Of a stretch of DNA of 64,000 nt, positions 52,024 to 63,059 are shown piece by piece. The notes under the pieces were generated by a model. The model searched no databases. It saw only the letters and a list, made by a program, of their open reading frames with translations, and was not told the origin of the DNA. The DNA comes from Caulobacter vibrioides OR37 (GTDB lineage: Bacteria > Pseudomonadota > Alphaproteobacteria > Caulobacterales > Caulobacteraceae). The translations under genes were made by a program, and so were the position numbers. How positions within the stretch are numbered: position 1 is the first letter of the stretch; every line of letters begins with the position of its first letter. The DNA lies in the NCBI RefSeq assembly GCF_000372645.1, contig NZ_APMP01000001.1, positions 124,001 to 188,000 of the forward strand. Direction: 5' to 3'.

Positions 52024-52866
52024 ATGCGCAAGCTGGGACTGATCGCGGGCGGCGGGGACCTTCCCGTCGAACTGGCGGCCCGTTGCGAGGCCGCCGGCCG
52101 CGCCTTCGCGGTCATGCGGCTGAAGAGCTTCGCCGACCCCGTCTTGGCCCGCTATCCGGGCGTCGAGGTCGGCATCGGCGAGTTTGGCAAGGTGTTCAAG
52201 GCGCTGCGGGCCGAGGGCTGCGAGGTCGTGTGTTTCGCGGGCCAGGTCAGCCGCCCGGACTTCTCGGCCATGATGCCCGACGGGCGGGGCCTGAAGGTTC
52301 TGCCCAGCCTGATCGTCGCCGCCCGAAAGGGCGATGACGCTCTGCTGCGCCGCGTGCTGGATGAGTTCGAGAAGGAAGGCTTCGAAATCGAGGGGGCCCA
52401 TGAGGTCAACGGCGAGATGACCCTGCCGCGCGGACGGCTGGGCAAGATCTCGCCCGACGAAGCCCACATGGCCGATATCGACAAAGCGCTGCATGTGGCC
52501 CGCGAGAGCGGTCGGCTCGACATCGGCCAGGGCGCCGTGGTCTGCGACGGCTTGGTCCTGGCTGTCGAGGCGCAGGAGGGCACCGACGCCATGTTGCGCC
52601 GGGTGGCCGAACTGCCGTTGGCCATCCGAGGCTCGGCCGAACGTCCCAAGGGCGTGCTGGCCAAGGCGCCCAAGCCGATCCAGGAGACCAAGGTCGATCT
52701 GCCGACCATCGGCGTCGCCACCCTCCAGCGCGCCGCCCGCGCGGGCTTGGCCGGCGTCGTCGGGGAGGCGGGTCGTCTGTTGGTGGTGGACCGCGCCGCC
52801 GTGATCGCCTGCGCCGACGAACTGGGCCTCTTCGTGCTGGGGGTCGACCCGCGAGACCTGCCGTGA
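52024..52866 (+). CDS. lpxI: UDP-2,3-diacylglucosamine pyrophosphatase LpxI
   Basis: Cleaves UDP-2,3-diacylglucosamine to lipid X and UMP. It replaces LpxH in many alphaproteobacteria, and the activity was characterised in C. crescentus. LGLIAGGGDLPVELA at the N-terminus, CFAGQVSRPDF and VVCDGLVLAVEAQEGTDAML are family features. 280 residues, between lpxA and lpxB as expected. Overlaps lpxB by four bases. Confidence 0.94.
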   Translation: MRKLGLIAGGGDLPVELAARCEAAGRAFAVMRLKSFADPVLARYPGVEVGIGEFGKVFKALRAEGCEVVCFAGQVSRPDFSAMMPDGRGLKVLPSLIVAARKGDDALLRRVLDEFEKEGFEIEGAHEVNGEMTLPRGRLGKISPDEAHMADIDKALHVARESGRLDIGQGAVVCDGLVLAVEAQEGTDAMLRRVAELPLAIRGSAERPKGVLAKAPKPIQETKVDLPTIGVATLQRAARAGLAGVVGEAGRLLVVDRAAVIACADELGLFVLGVDPRDLP

Positions 52867-54062
52867 CCGCCCTGAAGATCATGCTGGTCGCCGCCGAGGC
52901 CTCGGGCGACGCCCTCGGCGCCGGCTTGGCCAAGGCCATGCGCGCGCGCCTGGGCGACCAGGTCAGCTTCGTGGGCGTGGGCGGCGCGCGGATGGCCGCA
53001 CAGGGCGTGCAAAGCCCGTTCGACATTACCCAGCTGTCCATTCTGGGGTTGCTGGAGGGGCTTAAGGCCTATCCGAGGGTCGTGGCGCGGTTGAAGGACA
53101 CCGTGGCCCTGGCGGACCGCGAAAAGCCCGATGTGGCGGTGCTGATCGATAGCTGGGGCTTCAACATCCGCCTGGCTCGCGCGCTGAGAAAGCTGGATCC
53201 TGGCCTGCCGCTCGTGAAATACGTCGCGCCTCAGGTCTGGGCCTATCGTCCGGGGCGCGCCAAGACCTTGGCCGCGGCGGTCGACCTGCTGCTGTCGATC
53301 CAACCGATGGACAAGCCCTTTTTCGACGCCGTGGACCTGCCCAACGTCTTCGTTGGCAATTCCGCCCTGGCCAAGCGCTTCGACAGCGCCGATCCAGGCC
53401 GGTTGCGGGCGGCGATCGGCGCTTCGCCCGACGACCAGATACTCTTGGTCCTGCCCGGCAGCCGTCCATCGGAGATCGAGCGGATCATGCCGGACTTCGA
53501 GGACGCCGTGCGGCGGCTCAAGGCGGATCGGCCAGACCTCTTCGTGGTCATTCCCGCCGCCTACACGGTGGCGGAGGCGGTGAAGGCGCGCGTGGCGGGC
53601 TGGCCCTTCCGCGCCCATGTGATCGAGGATGATCGGCTCAAGGACGACGCCTTCGTCGCCGGCGATGTCGCTCTGGCCTGCAGTGGCACGGTGACGACCG
53701 AACTGGCCCTGGCCGGATGTCCCATGGTGGTCGGCTATAAGACCGGCGCGGTGACCTACGCCATTCTCAAGCGCCTGATGAAGCCGCGCTGGGTGACTCT
53801 GTTCAATATCGCCGCCGAACGGGCGGTCGCGCCGGAGTTCCTGCAGGACGCCTGCGAGGGCGAGGTCTTGGCCAAGGCCATAGCCGAGCGGCTTGATGAT
53901 CGGGCGCTGCGCGAACGCCAGGCCGCCGAGCAGGACGCCGCCTTGGACAAGATGGGACGCGGAATGCCAGATCCCTCCGAGGCCGCCGCCGACGCGCTGT
54001 TGGACTTCCTGAGCGCTCGTCGTCCGTCAGGCCGCCTGAACGGCCCGATCCAGGGCGCGTAA
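52863..54062 (+). CDS. lpxB: lipid-A-disaccharide synthase
   Basis: GT-B glycosyltransferase family 19 enzyme joining lipid X and UDP-diacylglucosamine. [14 protein letters not shown] at the N-terminus, [25 protein letters not shown] and [21 protein letters not shown] are diagnostic. 399 residues. Last gene of the pyrH operon. Its final 36 bases overlap the 3' end of the converging histidine kinase gene, and no terminator separates them. Confidence 0.95.
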   Translation: MTALKIMLVAAEASGDALGAGLAKAMRARLGDQVSFVGVGGARMAAQGVQSPFDITQLSILGLLEGLKAYPRVVARLKDTVALADREKPDVAVLIDSWGFNIRLARALRKLDPGLPLVKYVAPQVWAYRPGRAKTLAAAVDLLLSIQPMDKPFFDAVDLPNVFVGNSALAKRFDSADPGRLRAAIGASPDDQILLVLPGSRPSEIERIMPDFEDAVRRLKADRPDLFVVIPAAYTVAEAVKARVAGWPFRAHVIEDDRLKDDAFVAGDVALACSGTVTTELALAGCPMVVGYKTGAVTYAILKRLMKPRWVTLFNIAAERAVAPEFLQDACEGEVLAKAIAERLDDRALRERQAAEQDAALDKMGRGMPDPSEAAADALLDFLSARRPSGRLNGPIQGA

Positions 54063-55721
54063 CAGGTCGGCGATGTCGATCGGCTTGGCGACGTGGTCGT
54101 CCATGCCGGCCTCCAACAGATGATCGACTTGGTGGCGCATGGCGTTGGCCGTCAGGGCGATGACCGGCGTGCGACGCAAGCCGCGCTCGGCCTCCAGACG
54201 CCGAATCTCCTTCAACGCCGTCAGGCCGTCCATGACGGGCATGTGGATATCCATCAGCACGACGTCCCACTGGCCATCTCGCCAAGCTTCCAAAGCCTTC
54301 GCGCCGTTATCGACCATGACCGGCTCGACGCCCACCTGGCGCAGCACGGCGCTCAGAACCAGTTGGTTGGTGGGATTATCCTCGGCGGCCAGCAAGCGCA
54401 GCGGCGGCGGGGCGGGCGGCGGTTCGGCCGCTTCGACCGGCGCCGCCGAGGCGATCTTGCGCAGCGGCGCCGAGACGGTGAACGCGCTGCCTTGGCCGGG
54501 ACGGCTGAACAGGCTGACCTCGCCGCCCATGCCGCGGGCCAGCTCGCGGCAGATCGCCAAGCCCAGGCCGGCGCCGCCGTGACGACGGGTGGCGATATCG
54601 TCCAGCAGCACGAAGCGGCCAAACAGTCGTTCCTGCTCGCTCTCCGGAACGCCCGGACCGGTGTCGGCGACGGTGAGTTCAAGATGTCCGTCACGCCAGA
54701 CGGCCGCGATCGACACGCCGCCGACCTCTGTGAACTTCACGGCGTTGGACAGAAGGTTGTGCAGAATCTGCCGCATCCGCCCTGAATCGCCCAGATAGAC
54801 GCCTTCGGCCTCGGGTTGGATGGACAGGCCGTGAGTCAGCCCCTTGCCCTCGGCCAGGGCGGCGAAGGTCTGGGCGCATCCTTCCAGCAGTTCGCGCAGG
54901 TCGAAGGGTTCGGGGCGAAGTTCCAGCTGACCGGACTCGATCCGCGCCAGGTCCAGCACGTCGTTGAGGATCTGAGTCAGCGCCTGACCGGAACGGCGGA
55001 CCACCGTCAGCCTCTCGCGCTGTTCGGGCGACAGGGCGTCGGCCTCCATCACCTGAGTCATGCCCAGAATGCCGTTTAAGGGGGTGCGGATCTCGTGGCT
55101 CATCGTCGCCAGGAAGGCGGTCTTGGCCTGGTTGGCGGCCGCGGCCTCGGCTTCGCGCGCCTGCGCCAGGGCGGTGGCCTTGGCCATGTCCCGCACATCG
55201 ACCTCTCGTCGCAAGGCGTACTGCAGCACATAGGCGAAGAAGCAGAGAACGGCGATCAACGATAGCGCTTGGAGCAGGGGCGACGTTGTCTCTAGCGTGC
55301 CGATGGCCACTAACATTACGTGCAAAATCAACGCGCCCAAGGCTGCTCCGCCGATGCCCCGGGAGATGACGAACTCGGCCGTGCAGCTCAAGGCGATCGC
55401 GCCCATCATCGCCGCGCCCGCCAAGATCGACGTGCGCTCGCCATGAGCGATCAGCATCGCGGGCAAGGCGGCGTAGACGAAGGTGTAGACGAAGGTGAAG
55501 GCCATCATCGCCACCTCCAGTCCACGGACATTATTTTTCCGTATGCGGATAAAATGGCAAAACGCCTGATTGGCCGCGATCAATATGCTGACCGCGCCGA
55601 GCCAGATCAGGCTGGCGCGCGGCCCAAGCCAAGCGGCGGCGCCCGCGGCGGCTAAGAGGGTCATCGGCACGATGGAGAGGAGATCGCGACGGCGATGCTC
55701 CACGATGCTGCGCCAGCTCAT
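54027..55721 (-). CDS. membrane hybrid histidine kinase with receiver domain
   Basis: Two-component sensor, 564 residues. About six transmembrane helices fill 1-170, with no obvious periplasmic sensor domain. The HisKA domain has [15 protein letters not shown] (His209). The ATPase domain has the N-box [10 protein letters not shown] (Asn322), DTGPG 353-357 and GLGL 385-388. The C-terminal receiver domain has phospho-acceptor Asp491 in VVLMDIHMP. The signal and phosphotransfer partner are unknown. It is divergent from the fliK-like pair, which is suggestive but not proof of a link. Convergent overlap with lpxB. Confidence 0.9.
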   Translation of the reverse strand: MSWRSIVEHRRRDLLSIVPMTLLAAAGAAAWLGPRASLIWLGAVSILIAANQAFCHFIRIRKNNVRGLEVAMMAFTFVYTFVYAALPAMLIAHGERTSILAGAAMMGAIALSCTAEFVISRGIGGAALGALILHVMLVAIGTLETTSPLLQALSLIAVLCFFAYVLQYALRREVDVRDMAKATALAQAREAEAAAANQAKTAFLATMSHEIRTPLNGILGMTQVMEADALSPEQRERLTVVRRSGQALTQILNDVLDLARIESGQLELRPEPFDLRELLEGCAQTFAALAEGKGLTHGLSIQPEAEGVYLGDSGRMRQILHNLLSNAVKFTEVGGVSIAAVWRDGHLELTVADTGPGVPESEQERLFGRFVLLDDIATRRHGGAGLGLAICRELARGMGGEVSLFSRPGQGSAFTVSAPLRKIASAAPVEAAEPPPAPPPLRLLAAEDNPTNQLVLSAVLRQVGVEPVMVDNGAKALEAWRDGQWDVVLMDIHMPVMDGLTALKEIRRLEAERGLRRTPVIALTANAMRHQVDHLLEAGMDDHVAKPIDIADLLRALDRAVQAA

Positions 55722-55817
55722 GTTTCGACGACCTCGCCGGCGGACCGGGAACCACGCTTCCGAGCTTTTCCGAGATTTCTCGGACTAGCTGTAGAGGCAA
55801 ACTTCGCGCGAGGATGG

Positions 55818-55833
55818 TTAACTCGCGGTTTAC
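55818..55833 (+). promoter_or_regulatory. candidate CtrA site upstream of the FliK-like gene
   Basis: TTAA (55818-55821), seven bases, TTTAC (55829-55833), against the CtrA consensus TTAA-N7-TTAAC with one mismatch. It lies in the 158-base divergent region between the kinase and the FliK-like gene. A GAGTC (CcrM GANTC site) lies near 55868. Confidence 0.4.
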
Positions 55834-55879
55834 GCTCCGGTTCTAGCCTTGGGTTGGTCGTCCTCGCGGAGTCGTTGTC

Positions 55880-57607
55880 GTGGCCATAGACCCGACCACG
55901 CCCCTGATCCCCATCGTTCCACCCACCCCGGCTGGAACCGCGCCGGATTCTGTCGTTCTGCAGGCGGTGGCCCGCCAGGCGCTCGCGAACATGACCGCGC
56001 GGCTCGGTGAGATCGCCGGTCGTCCGGCGGCGGCGGGCGCCCAGGGCCCCGGCAAAGGCGGCGTGGGGGTCGAGCAGGCTGGGCAGGCTCCGTCCCAAGA
56101 CGGCGGGCCAGGCCCGGAACAGGCTATCGCCAAGCCCCCGCCGCAAGCCCAGCCCATCCAGGCCGCGCGCCTTCCCCAGGAGACCGTGCTGCTCCGCGCC
56201 GTCCGCTTGGCGGCCGCCGAGGCCGTGCCGCGCCAAGCCGGCTTGGCGCCGCTGATGGCCGATGTGAGCGCCGTGATCGACCGGGCCGACACACCGGCGG
56301 AGGTCCGCGAAGCGGGCAGGGCGTTGATGGCGCAGGCGTCTTCGCCCATCGAGCTCACCACGGCCGAGGGGCTGCGCCGGGCCGTCGAACGATCAGGCGT
56401 TCTCCTGGAGGCCCACCTCGCGCGTCCCGCGCTGGCGGCGGAGCCCCAGGCTGGCGTCAGGTCGATCATCGGCGAACCTGACCTGAAGGCCGCATTGCTC
56501 GTGTTTCGAGGCGCGCTATCGGCGTGGCTGGCCAGCGCCATGCCTGAGCCCGATCCCGCGACCCCCGCGCCGCCGGTCGAGCCCCAGGTTCCGACCGCGC
56601 TTGAACCGGGCGCGCCGCCGCTCAAGCCGGCCGTTTCCGAACCCCTGGAGCGGCGGAGTGGGCCAGGATCACCGCCAACCGCGCCGACGCCGCCCGCGGA
56701 TGACCCTCCGGGCGCCGTATCGGAGAGGGAACCCGTCCCGACGGCAAAGGCCGCCCCGTCCCAGGGCGCGGCGGCTTCGAGTTTGGCGGCTCCGCCATCG
56801 TCGGCGCCGGACGTCGCCGTGGAGCCACGTTTCGCCGGCTTCGTGACCTCGGCTCGATCCCTCCCGGTTCCGTCCTCGCCGGCGCGCCCGGCCTTGCCGG
56901 CGCTCGTGCAACTGAGCCTGCTCAATGAGGCCCAAGTCGACGCGGCGCCGGCTTCGGTCGAGCCCGCGCCCCCCGTCGTTCGCGGCTACGCCGCGCCTTC
57001 GCTCGAGGCCGAACGCGCCAAAACGCCGCCGCCACCTTACGCCGGCGGCCCGACGGCGGGGCAGAAGCCGGGCGCGCCATCCATTCCGGCCGACACGCCG
57101 ATCCTGGAGGTCGTCCGCCGCCTGCTGAAACGGACGGGCGGAGCGCTGGCGCGACAGGATCTCCTGCAGATCGCGTCCTTGCCGAGCGGCCATGCCGGCG
57201 CGGAGGCGGGAGAGTCGCGCGTCCAGTCCGCCGCCAGGCTCAACTGGGAGACGCCGTTCGTGACGCCGCGGGGCGTCGCGGTCGCGCAGTTCGAGATCAG
57301 CCGCGATGGCGGCGGCTCCGGCGGGGGCGCGATCGGTCCGGTCGAACGCACCTACAGGGCTCGCTTCTCGATCGACGTCGAACCGCTGGGCCCGGTCCAT
57401 GCGCTCATTATCCTCACGGGATCGCGAGCGCGGGTGTCGCTGTGGGCGGAGCGCGCCGAGACCATCGCTTCACTCCGCTCTGGCGAGGAAAGCCTGGCCG
57501 CAGGCTTGCGGGAGGCGGCGTTGACGCCCGATGTCGCCGTCCATTCGGGCGCGCCGCCGGCCGCGGGCGACAGTCCGTTGGGACACTTCGTGGATCAGGC
57601 CTCATGA
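55880..57607 (+). CDS. FliK-like (hook-length control domain) protein
   Basis: 575 residues. The long middle (about 150-400) is low-complexity Ala/Pro-rich. The C-terminal third (about 420-540) resembles the folded FliK C-terminal domain, including a leucine-containing strand pattern around ARFSIDVEPLGPVHALIIL and a helix in LRSGEESLAAGLREAAL. FliK proteins measure hook length and switch FlhB specificity. This copy is away from flagellar clusters and is coupled to an FlhB-tail-like gene, so it may be a second, divergent member. GTG start at 55880. Confidence 0.7.
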   Translation: MAIDPTTPLIPIVPPTPAGTAPDSVVLQAVARQALANMTARLGEIAGRPAAAGAQGPGKGGVGVEQAGQAPSQDGGPGPEQAIAKPPPQAQPIQAARLPQETVLLRAVRLAAAEAVPRQAGLAPLMADVSAVIDRADTPAEVREAGRALMAQASSPIELTTAEGLRRAVERSGVLLEAHLARPALAAEPQAGVRSIIGEPDLKAALLVFRGALSAWLASAMPEPDPATPAPPVEPQVPTALEPGAPPLKPAVSEPLERRSGPGSPPTAPTPPADDPPGAVSEREPVPTAKAAPSQGAAASSLAAPPSSAPDVAVEPRFAGFVTSARSLPVPSSPARPALPALVQLSLLNEAQVDAAPASVEPAPPVVRGYAAPSLEAERAKTPPPPYAGGPTAGQKPGAPSIPADTPILEVVRRLLKRTGGALARQDLLQIASLPSGHAGAEAGESRVQSAARLNWETPFVTPRGVAVAQFEISRDGGGSGGGAIGPVERTYRARFSIDVEPLGPVHALIILTGSRARVSLWAERAETIASLRSGEESLAAGLREAALTPDVAVHSGAPPAAGDSPLGHFVDQAS

Positions 57608-57867
57608 GCGGCGTCAGCGGACCGACGTCCAGGCCGCGCATCGCCGTGGCGCTACTGCACGAAGATCCAGGCGCGCCCAGAGTCGTGGCGTCCGGCCAAG
57701 GCTGGGTCGGGGAAAAGATCATTGAGACGGCCCGAGAACACGGCATCCCGATTGAGGAGGATCCGGTTCTGGCTCAGGCGCTCTCGACCCTCGACCTCGA
57801 CGAAGAGATCCCGGAGGCGCTGTACAGGGCGGTCGCCGAGGTGCTGGGCTTCCTGCTGAAGCGCTGA
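57604..57867 (+). CDS. FlhB C-terminal-domain-like protein
   Basis: 87 residues resembling the cytoplasmic export-switch domain of FlhB/YscU without the membrane part: RIAVALLHEDPGAPRVVASGQGWVGEKIIETAREHGIPIEEDPVLAQALSTL, then EIPEALYRAVAEVLGFLLK. The autocleavage NPTH motif is replaced by SRPR, so it cannot self-cleave as FlhB does. Similar stand-alone FlhB-like proteins exist (YlqH in Bacillus). The ATGA overlap with the FliK-like gene argues that the two products work together. Confidence 0.8.
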   Translation: MSGVSGPTSRPRIAVALLHEDPGAPRVVASGQGWVGEKIIETAREHGIPIEEDPVLAQALSTLDLDEEIPEALYRAVAEVLGFLLKR

Positions 57868-57870
57868 ACG

Positions 57871-57896
57871 AAAAAGGCCCCGCCGAAGCGGGGCCT
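57871..57896 (-). terminator. intrinsic terminator of gltA
   Basis: Nine-bp stem (57875-57883 with 57888-57896), loop CGAA. Read on the minus strand it is followed by five T, 26 bases after the gltA stop. Confidence 0.85.
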
Positions 57897-57921
57897 GATC
57901 CTTGATCCGAGGCCGAAGCGC

Positions 57922-59202
<1,281 letters not shown>

Positions 59203-59269
59203 ACTTAGACCCCTTCATAAGTGGAACGAGCAGTCCAACTTTCGCTTTTCGCGGCTGCGTTATAGCGCC

Positions 59270-60682
59270 TCATGCGCGCGACGCCAGGGCGTCGTCAAGG
59301 CGCCCCAAACTCTCTTCACGGGCGAGCGCGGCCATGGTCTTGTTCAGGTCGGGCGCCGGAGCGCCGCCCGTCAGGATTCCGCGCAGCGCCGGACCGAACT
59401 TGCCGAAGCCGACACCTTCGGATTCCGCGAACGTTTTCAACACGGTTTCCAGGGTGGCGGCGTCAAATGACGGCGCGGCGGCCAGTTGGTCGCGCAGACG
59501 ACCCAGGCGCGCGACGGTTTCTTCCGTAAGCTGCTTTTGAGTTTTTTCCTCCAGCGCCAACGGACGGGTCTTCAGCGCGAAAGCGCAGTGGTCGACCAGC
59601 TCCAGGATGGTCTTGGCGCCTTCCTTCACTTCGGGAACCGTGCGGGCGATGCGTTCGCGGGCGTCGGCGGGCAGGGGCTCTCCGCGCTTTTCGGCCGCCT
59701 TCAGGGCCAGATCCGTCAAGCGAGCGTCGTCGGCCTTGCGCAGATGCTGGGCGTTGATGTGGTTCAGCTTGGCCCAGTCCAGGCGCGCGGGCGCCTTGAC
59801 CACATCCTTCACGTCGAACCAGCTGATCGCCTGCTCGTCGTTGAACACCTCGTCGTCGCCGTGGCCCCAGCCCAGACGCGCCAGATAGTTGCGCATCCCT
59901 TCGGGGATGTAGCCGAGATCGGCGAACTCGCCGACGGCCTGGGCGCCGTGACGCTTCGAGAGCTTGGCCCCGTCCGGACCGTGGATCAGCGGGATATGGG
60001 CGAAGGCTGGCACATCCCAGCCCAGCGCCTTGTAGATCAGGGTCTGGCGGGCGGCGTTGTTCAGGTGGTCGTCGCCCCGGATGACGTGGGTGACGCCCAT
60101 GTCGTGGTCATCGACCACCACCGCGAGGTTATAGGTCGGCGCGCCGTCCGCGCGGAGCAGGACCAGATCGTCCAGCTCGATGTTGCGGAAGGTCACGGGA
60201 CCCTTGACCAGGTCGTCCACCAGGGTTTCGCCATCCAGCGGGCCCTTGAAGCGGATCACGTGCGGCGCAGACAGATCGCCTTCCGGCGCGTCGCGCCAGG
60301 GCGAGCGGATGGCCTTGCCCTCGGCGCGGGCCTTCTCGCGGGCGACCTCCAACTCCTCGACCGTCATCCAGCAGCGATAGGCGCGGCCTGCGGCCAGCAT
60401 CTGGTGAACCGCCTCGACGTGACGCGGGGCGCGGGTGTGCTGGAAGACGACCTCTTCGTCGGATTTCAGACCCAGCCAGTCCAGGCCCTCGAAGATGGCG
60501 GCCACGGCGGCCTCGGTCGAGCGCTCGCGGTCGGTGTCCTCGACGCGAACAAGGAACTTTCCTCCCGTATGCCGTGCATATAACCAGTTGAACAGCGCGG
60601 TGCGGGCGCCGCCGATGTGCAGAAAGCCGGTGGGCGAGGGCGCGAAACGCGTGACGACGCCGGTGGGGGAGAGGTTCGACAT
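59270..60682 (-). CDS. gltX: glutamyl-tRNA synthetase
   Basis: Class I synthetase charging tRNA-Glu. RFAPSPTGFLHIGGARTALFNW contains the HIGH-type motif (HIG at 22-24), and KLSKRHG is the KMSKS equivalent. 470 residues from ATG 60682. The frame stays open to 60826 but the extension is not conserved-looking. Divergent from comEC; gltA follows downstream. Confidence 0.96.
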   Translation of the reverse strand: MSNLSPTGVVTRFAPSPTGFLHIGGARTALFNWLYARHTGGKFLVRVEDTDRERSTEAAVAAIFEGLDWLGLKSDEEVVFQHTRAPRHVEAVHQMLAAGRAYRCWMTVEELEVAREKARAEGKAIRSPWRDAPEGDLSAPHVIRFKGPLDGETLVDDLVKGPVTFRNIELDDLVLLRADGAPTYNLAVVVDDHDMGVTHVIRGDDHLNNAARQTLIYKALGWDVPAFAHIPLIHGPDGAKLSKRHGAQAVGEFADLGYIPEGMRNYLARLGWGHGDDEVFNDEQAISWFDVKDVVKAPARLDWAKLNHINAQHLRKADDARLTDLALKAAEKRGEPLPADARERIARTVPEVKEGAKTILELVDHCAFALKTRPLALEEKTQKQLTEETVARLGRLRDQLAAAPSFDAATLETVLKTFAESEGVGFGKFGPALRGILTGGAPAPDLNKTMAALAREESLGRLDDALASRA

Positions 60683-60844
60683 GGACTTCAAGGCTGCAAG
60701 GCTAGGCGCCGTGACGGCGTCGGATTTCGCGGGCCGCGGCGCGGCTTCGGCGCCGCGTCTTAGCACGCCATTTCGGGCGGGGCCTAGCGGTTTCGTGTCC
60801 AGTCTCGAACTTGTCCGCGGCGTCAAAAATACAAAGGTTTCCGC

Positions 60845-63013
60845 GTGTTAGGCTCTGATGTTCTGGCTGGAGATCTGGCGCCGTCGCCGCGCCTTGGCGG
60901 CTGGGCGGCTCTTAAGCGTCTGATCCTGGCGGAAGGCCTGGCCAACCTGGATCGCGCGTTTCTCTGGGCGCCGGCCATGTTCGGCCTCGGCGCGGCGGCC
61001 TATCTGGAGGCGCCGGCCGAGCCCTTGCTCTGGCCCCTGGCGGCGGTCGCCGCGACCTTGGCAGCCGCCTGGGCTCTGGCGCGTCGTTGGAACGCGCCAC
61101 GCGGCCTGATCGTCCTGGTCAGCTTGGCGGCGTTCTTCATGGCCGGCGGCCTGGCCGCTAAATTACGCAGCGACCGCGTGGCCGCGCCGCTGATGAGCGG
61201 CGAGCGGATCGTGCGCCGGGTCGATGGCTTCGTGGTCGATGTCGCCAGTCCGGGCGCGGGCGGCCAGCGGCTGGTGGTCGCCCCAGTCGCGATCTCCGGC
61301 CTTGCGCCGGAGCGGACGCCGCGTCGGATTCGCGTGACGATTGGCCAAAACCCGATCCCGGCGCCGGGCAGCGCCGTCCACCTGAGGGCCATGCTGGGCC
61401 AGCCGCCGCCGCCGGCCGCGCCGGGCTCCTATGATTTCGCGCGTGACGCCTGGTTCGATTCGATCGGCGGGGTCGGCTTCGTGATCGGCGATATCGGGGA
61501 CGTGAGTCTCGACGCGCCGCCCGCGCGCCTGCGGATCGCCATGGCTGTCAACGCCTTCCGCTGGAGTCTGGCCCAACGAATTTTCGCGCGGATGGGGCCG
61601 TCCAGCGGCGGCATCGGCGTGGCCATGGTCACCGGTCACGAAGCCTGGATCACCCAGGCCCAGACGGACGCCATGCGCGCCTCGGGCTTGGCGCATATCC
61701 TGTCGATCAGCGGCCTGCACATGGCCATCGTCGGCGGCTTCGTCTTCGGCCTGGCGCGCCTGGCGGTCGCCGCCTGGCCTTGGCTGGCCCTGCGCGCGCC
61801 TGGCAAGAAGATCGCCGCCATCGCCGGCCTGCTGTCCGTCCTGGCCTATCTGGTGATCTCCGGCGCCCCGCCGCCGGCCGAGCGCTCGGCTATCACCGCC
61901 AGCGTCGCCTTCCTCGCCATTCTGTTCGACCGCAGGGCGATCACGCTGCACGGACTGGCGGTGGCGGCTTTGCTGATCCTGGCCTGGAAACCCGAAGCCG
62001 CCGGCGAGCCGGGCTTCCAGATGTCGTTCGCCGCCACCGCCGCCCTGGTGGCGCTGGCCGAGGCCTGGCCGCGCCCTCTGAAAGAAATCTCGACGCCCTG
62101 GTGGATCCGTTGGCCGCAAGCTGGGCTCGCCTGGCTGGCGATCAGCGTCGCCGCCAGTTTCGTGGCGGGCCTGGCCACCGGGCCGTTCGCCATGCAGCAC
62201 TTCAACCGCGTGGCCATCTGGGGATTGCCGGCCAATCTGGCGGTCGAGCCCCTGTCGTCTTTCGTCATCATGCCGTTCCTGGCTATCGGAACGGTGCTTG
62301 AGCCCCTTGGCCTGGGCGGGCCGTTCCTAGCCGTGGCCGGCTGGGGCATCGACGCGATGGTGGCGGTGGCCAACGCCTTCGCGGGCGTCCATGGCGCGCA
62401 GAGGATCGTGGCCAGCGCGCCGCCCCAGGTGCTGGTGGTCGCGTTCCTGGGCCTGATGATGCTGTGCCTCTGGCGCGGACGGCTTCGTTGGATCGGCGCG
62501 CCGATGGCGCTGTCGATCGCCCTGTGGCCAAGGCCCGAGCCGCCCGACGCCTGGATCGCCGCCGACGGCGCGACGGCGGCCGTTCGGACCGGGGACGCGG
62601 CGGTGCTGCTGCGCACCGACGCCAAGCGGTTCGGCGCCGAGCTTTGGGCGCGGCGCCGCGGTTTGGAGCCGACGACCTGGAGCCTCTATGGGTGCGATCG
62701 CCGGGTCTGCGTCCCCGCGACGGGCGCGCCGGTGCGGCTGGCGTTGGCCTGGAGCCGCAAGACGCCGGACGCCGAGATCCTGTCGGGCTTGTGCGCCGCG
62801 GCCGAGGTCGTCGTGGTGCGTGGCCCGCGGCCCGAGCGTATTCCGCCGCTGTGCAATGACACCGTGCTGCTGACCGGCGAGGACTTCGCCCAGGGCGGCG
62901 CGGCGGAGCTCTACAGGCATCTGGATGGCTGGAGGATCGCCTGGGCCCAGCCCTTGCGGGGCGATCGCCCCTGGAGCCATCTGCTGACAGCCGATGTCAC
63001 GGGCGACCGTTAA
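60845..63013 (+). CDS. comEC: ComEC/Rec2 family membrane protein
   Basis: 722 residues. N-terminal helices plus an OB-like DUF4131 region (about 110-230), then the Competence domain with many helices, marked by TGHEAWITQAQTDAMRASGLAHILSISGLHMAIV and the segment APPPAERSAITASVAFLA. In transformable bacteria ComEC carries DNA across the inner membrane. The C-terminal ~180 residues sit where a metallo-beta-lactamase-like nuclease domain is found, but I see no HxHxDH motif. Uptake function here is therefore doubtful. GTG start. Confidence 0.88.
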   Translation: MLGSDVLAGDLAPSPRLGGWAALKRLILAEGLANLDRAFLWAPAMFGLGAAAYLEAPAEPLLWPLAAVAATLAAAWALARRWNAPRGLIVLVSLAAFFMAGGLAAKLRSDRVAAPLMSGERIVRRVDGFVVDVASPGAGGQRLVVAPVAISGLAPERTPRRIRVTIGQNPIPAPGSAVHLRAMLGQPPPPAAPGSYDFARDAWFDSIGGVGFVIGDIGDVSLDAPPARLRIAMAVNAFRWSLAQRIFARMGPSSGGIGVAMVTGHEAWITQAQTDAMRASGLAHILSISGLHMAIVGGFVFGLARLAVAAWPWLALRAPGKKIAAIAGLLSVLAYLVISGAPPPAERSAITASVAFLAILFDRRAITLHGLAVAALLILAWKPEAAGEPGFQMSFAATAALVALAEAWPRPLKEISTPWWIRWPQAGLAWLAISVAASFVAGLATGPFAMQHFNRVAIWGLPANLAVEPLSSFVIMPFLAIGTVLEPLGLGGPFLAVAGWGIDAMVAVANAFAGVHGAQRIVASAPPQVLVVAFLGLMMLCLWRGRLRWIGAPMALSIALWPRPEPPDAWIAADGATAAVRTGDAAVLLRTDAKRFGAELWARRRGLEPTTWSLYGCDRRVCVPATGAPVRLALAWSRKTPDAEILSGLCAAAEVVVVRGPRPERIPPLCNDTVLLTGEDFAQGGAAELYRHLDGWRIAWAQPLRGDRPWSHLLTADVTGDR

Positions 63014-63059
63014 GGCGGGGCGCGAGGCTAACGCGTCCGAAGGGGTATCAAGGAACATC

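Noticed and set aside
55722-55879. Sigma-54 promoter before the FliK-like gene
   Set aside because: No TGGC-N8-TTGC pattern found, so flagellar class III control by sigma-54 is not supported.
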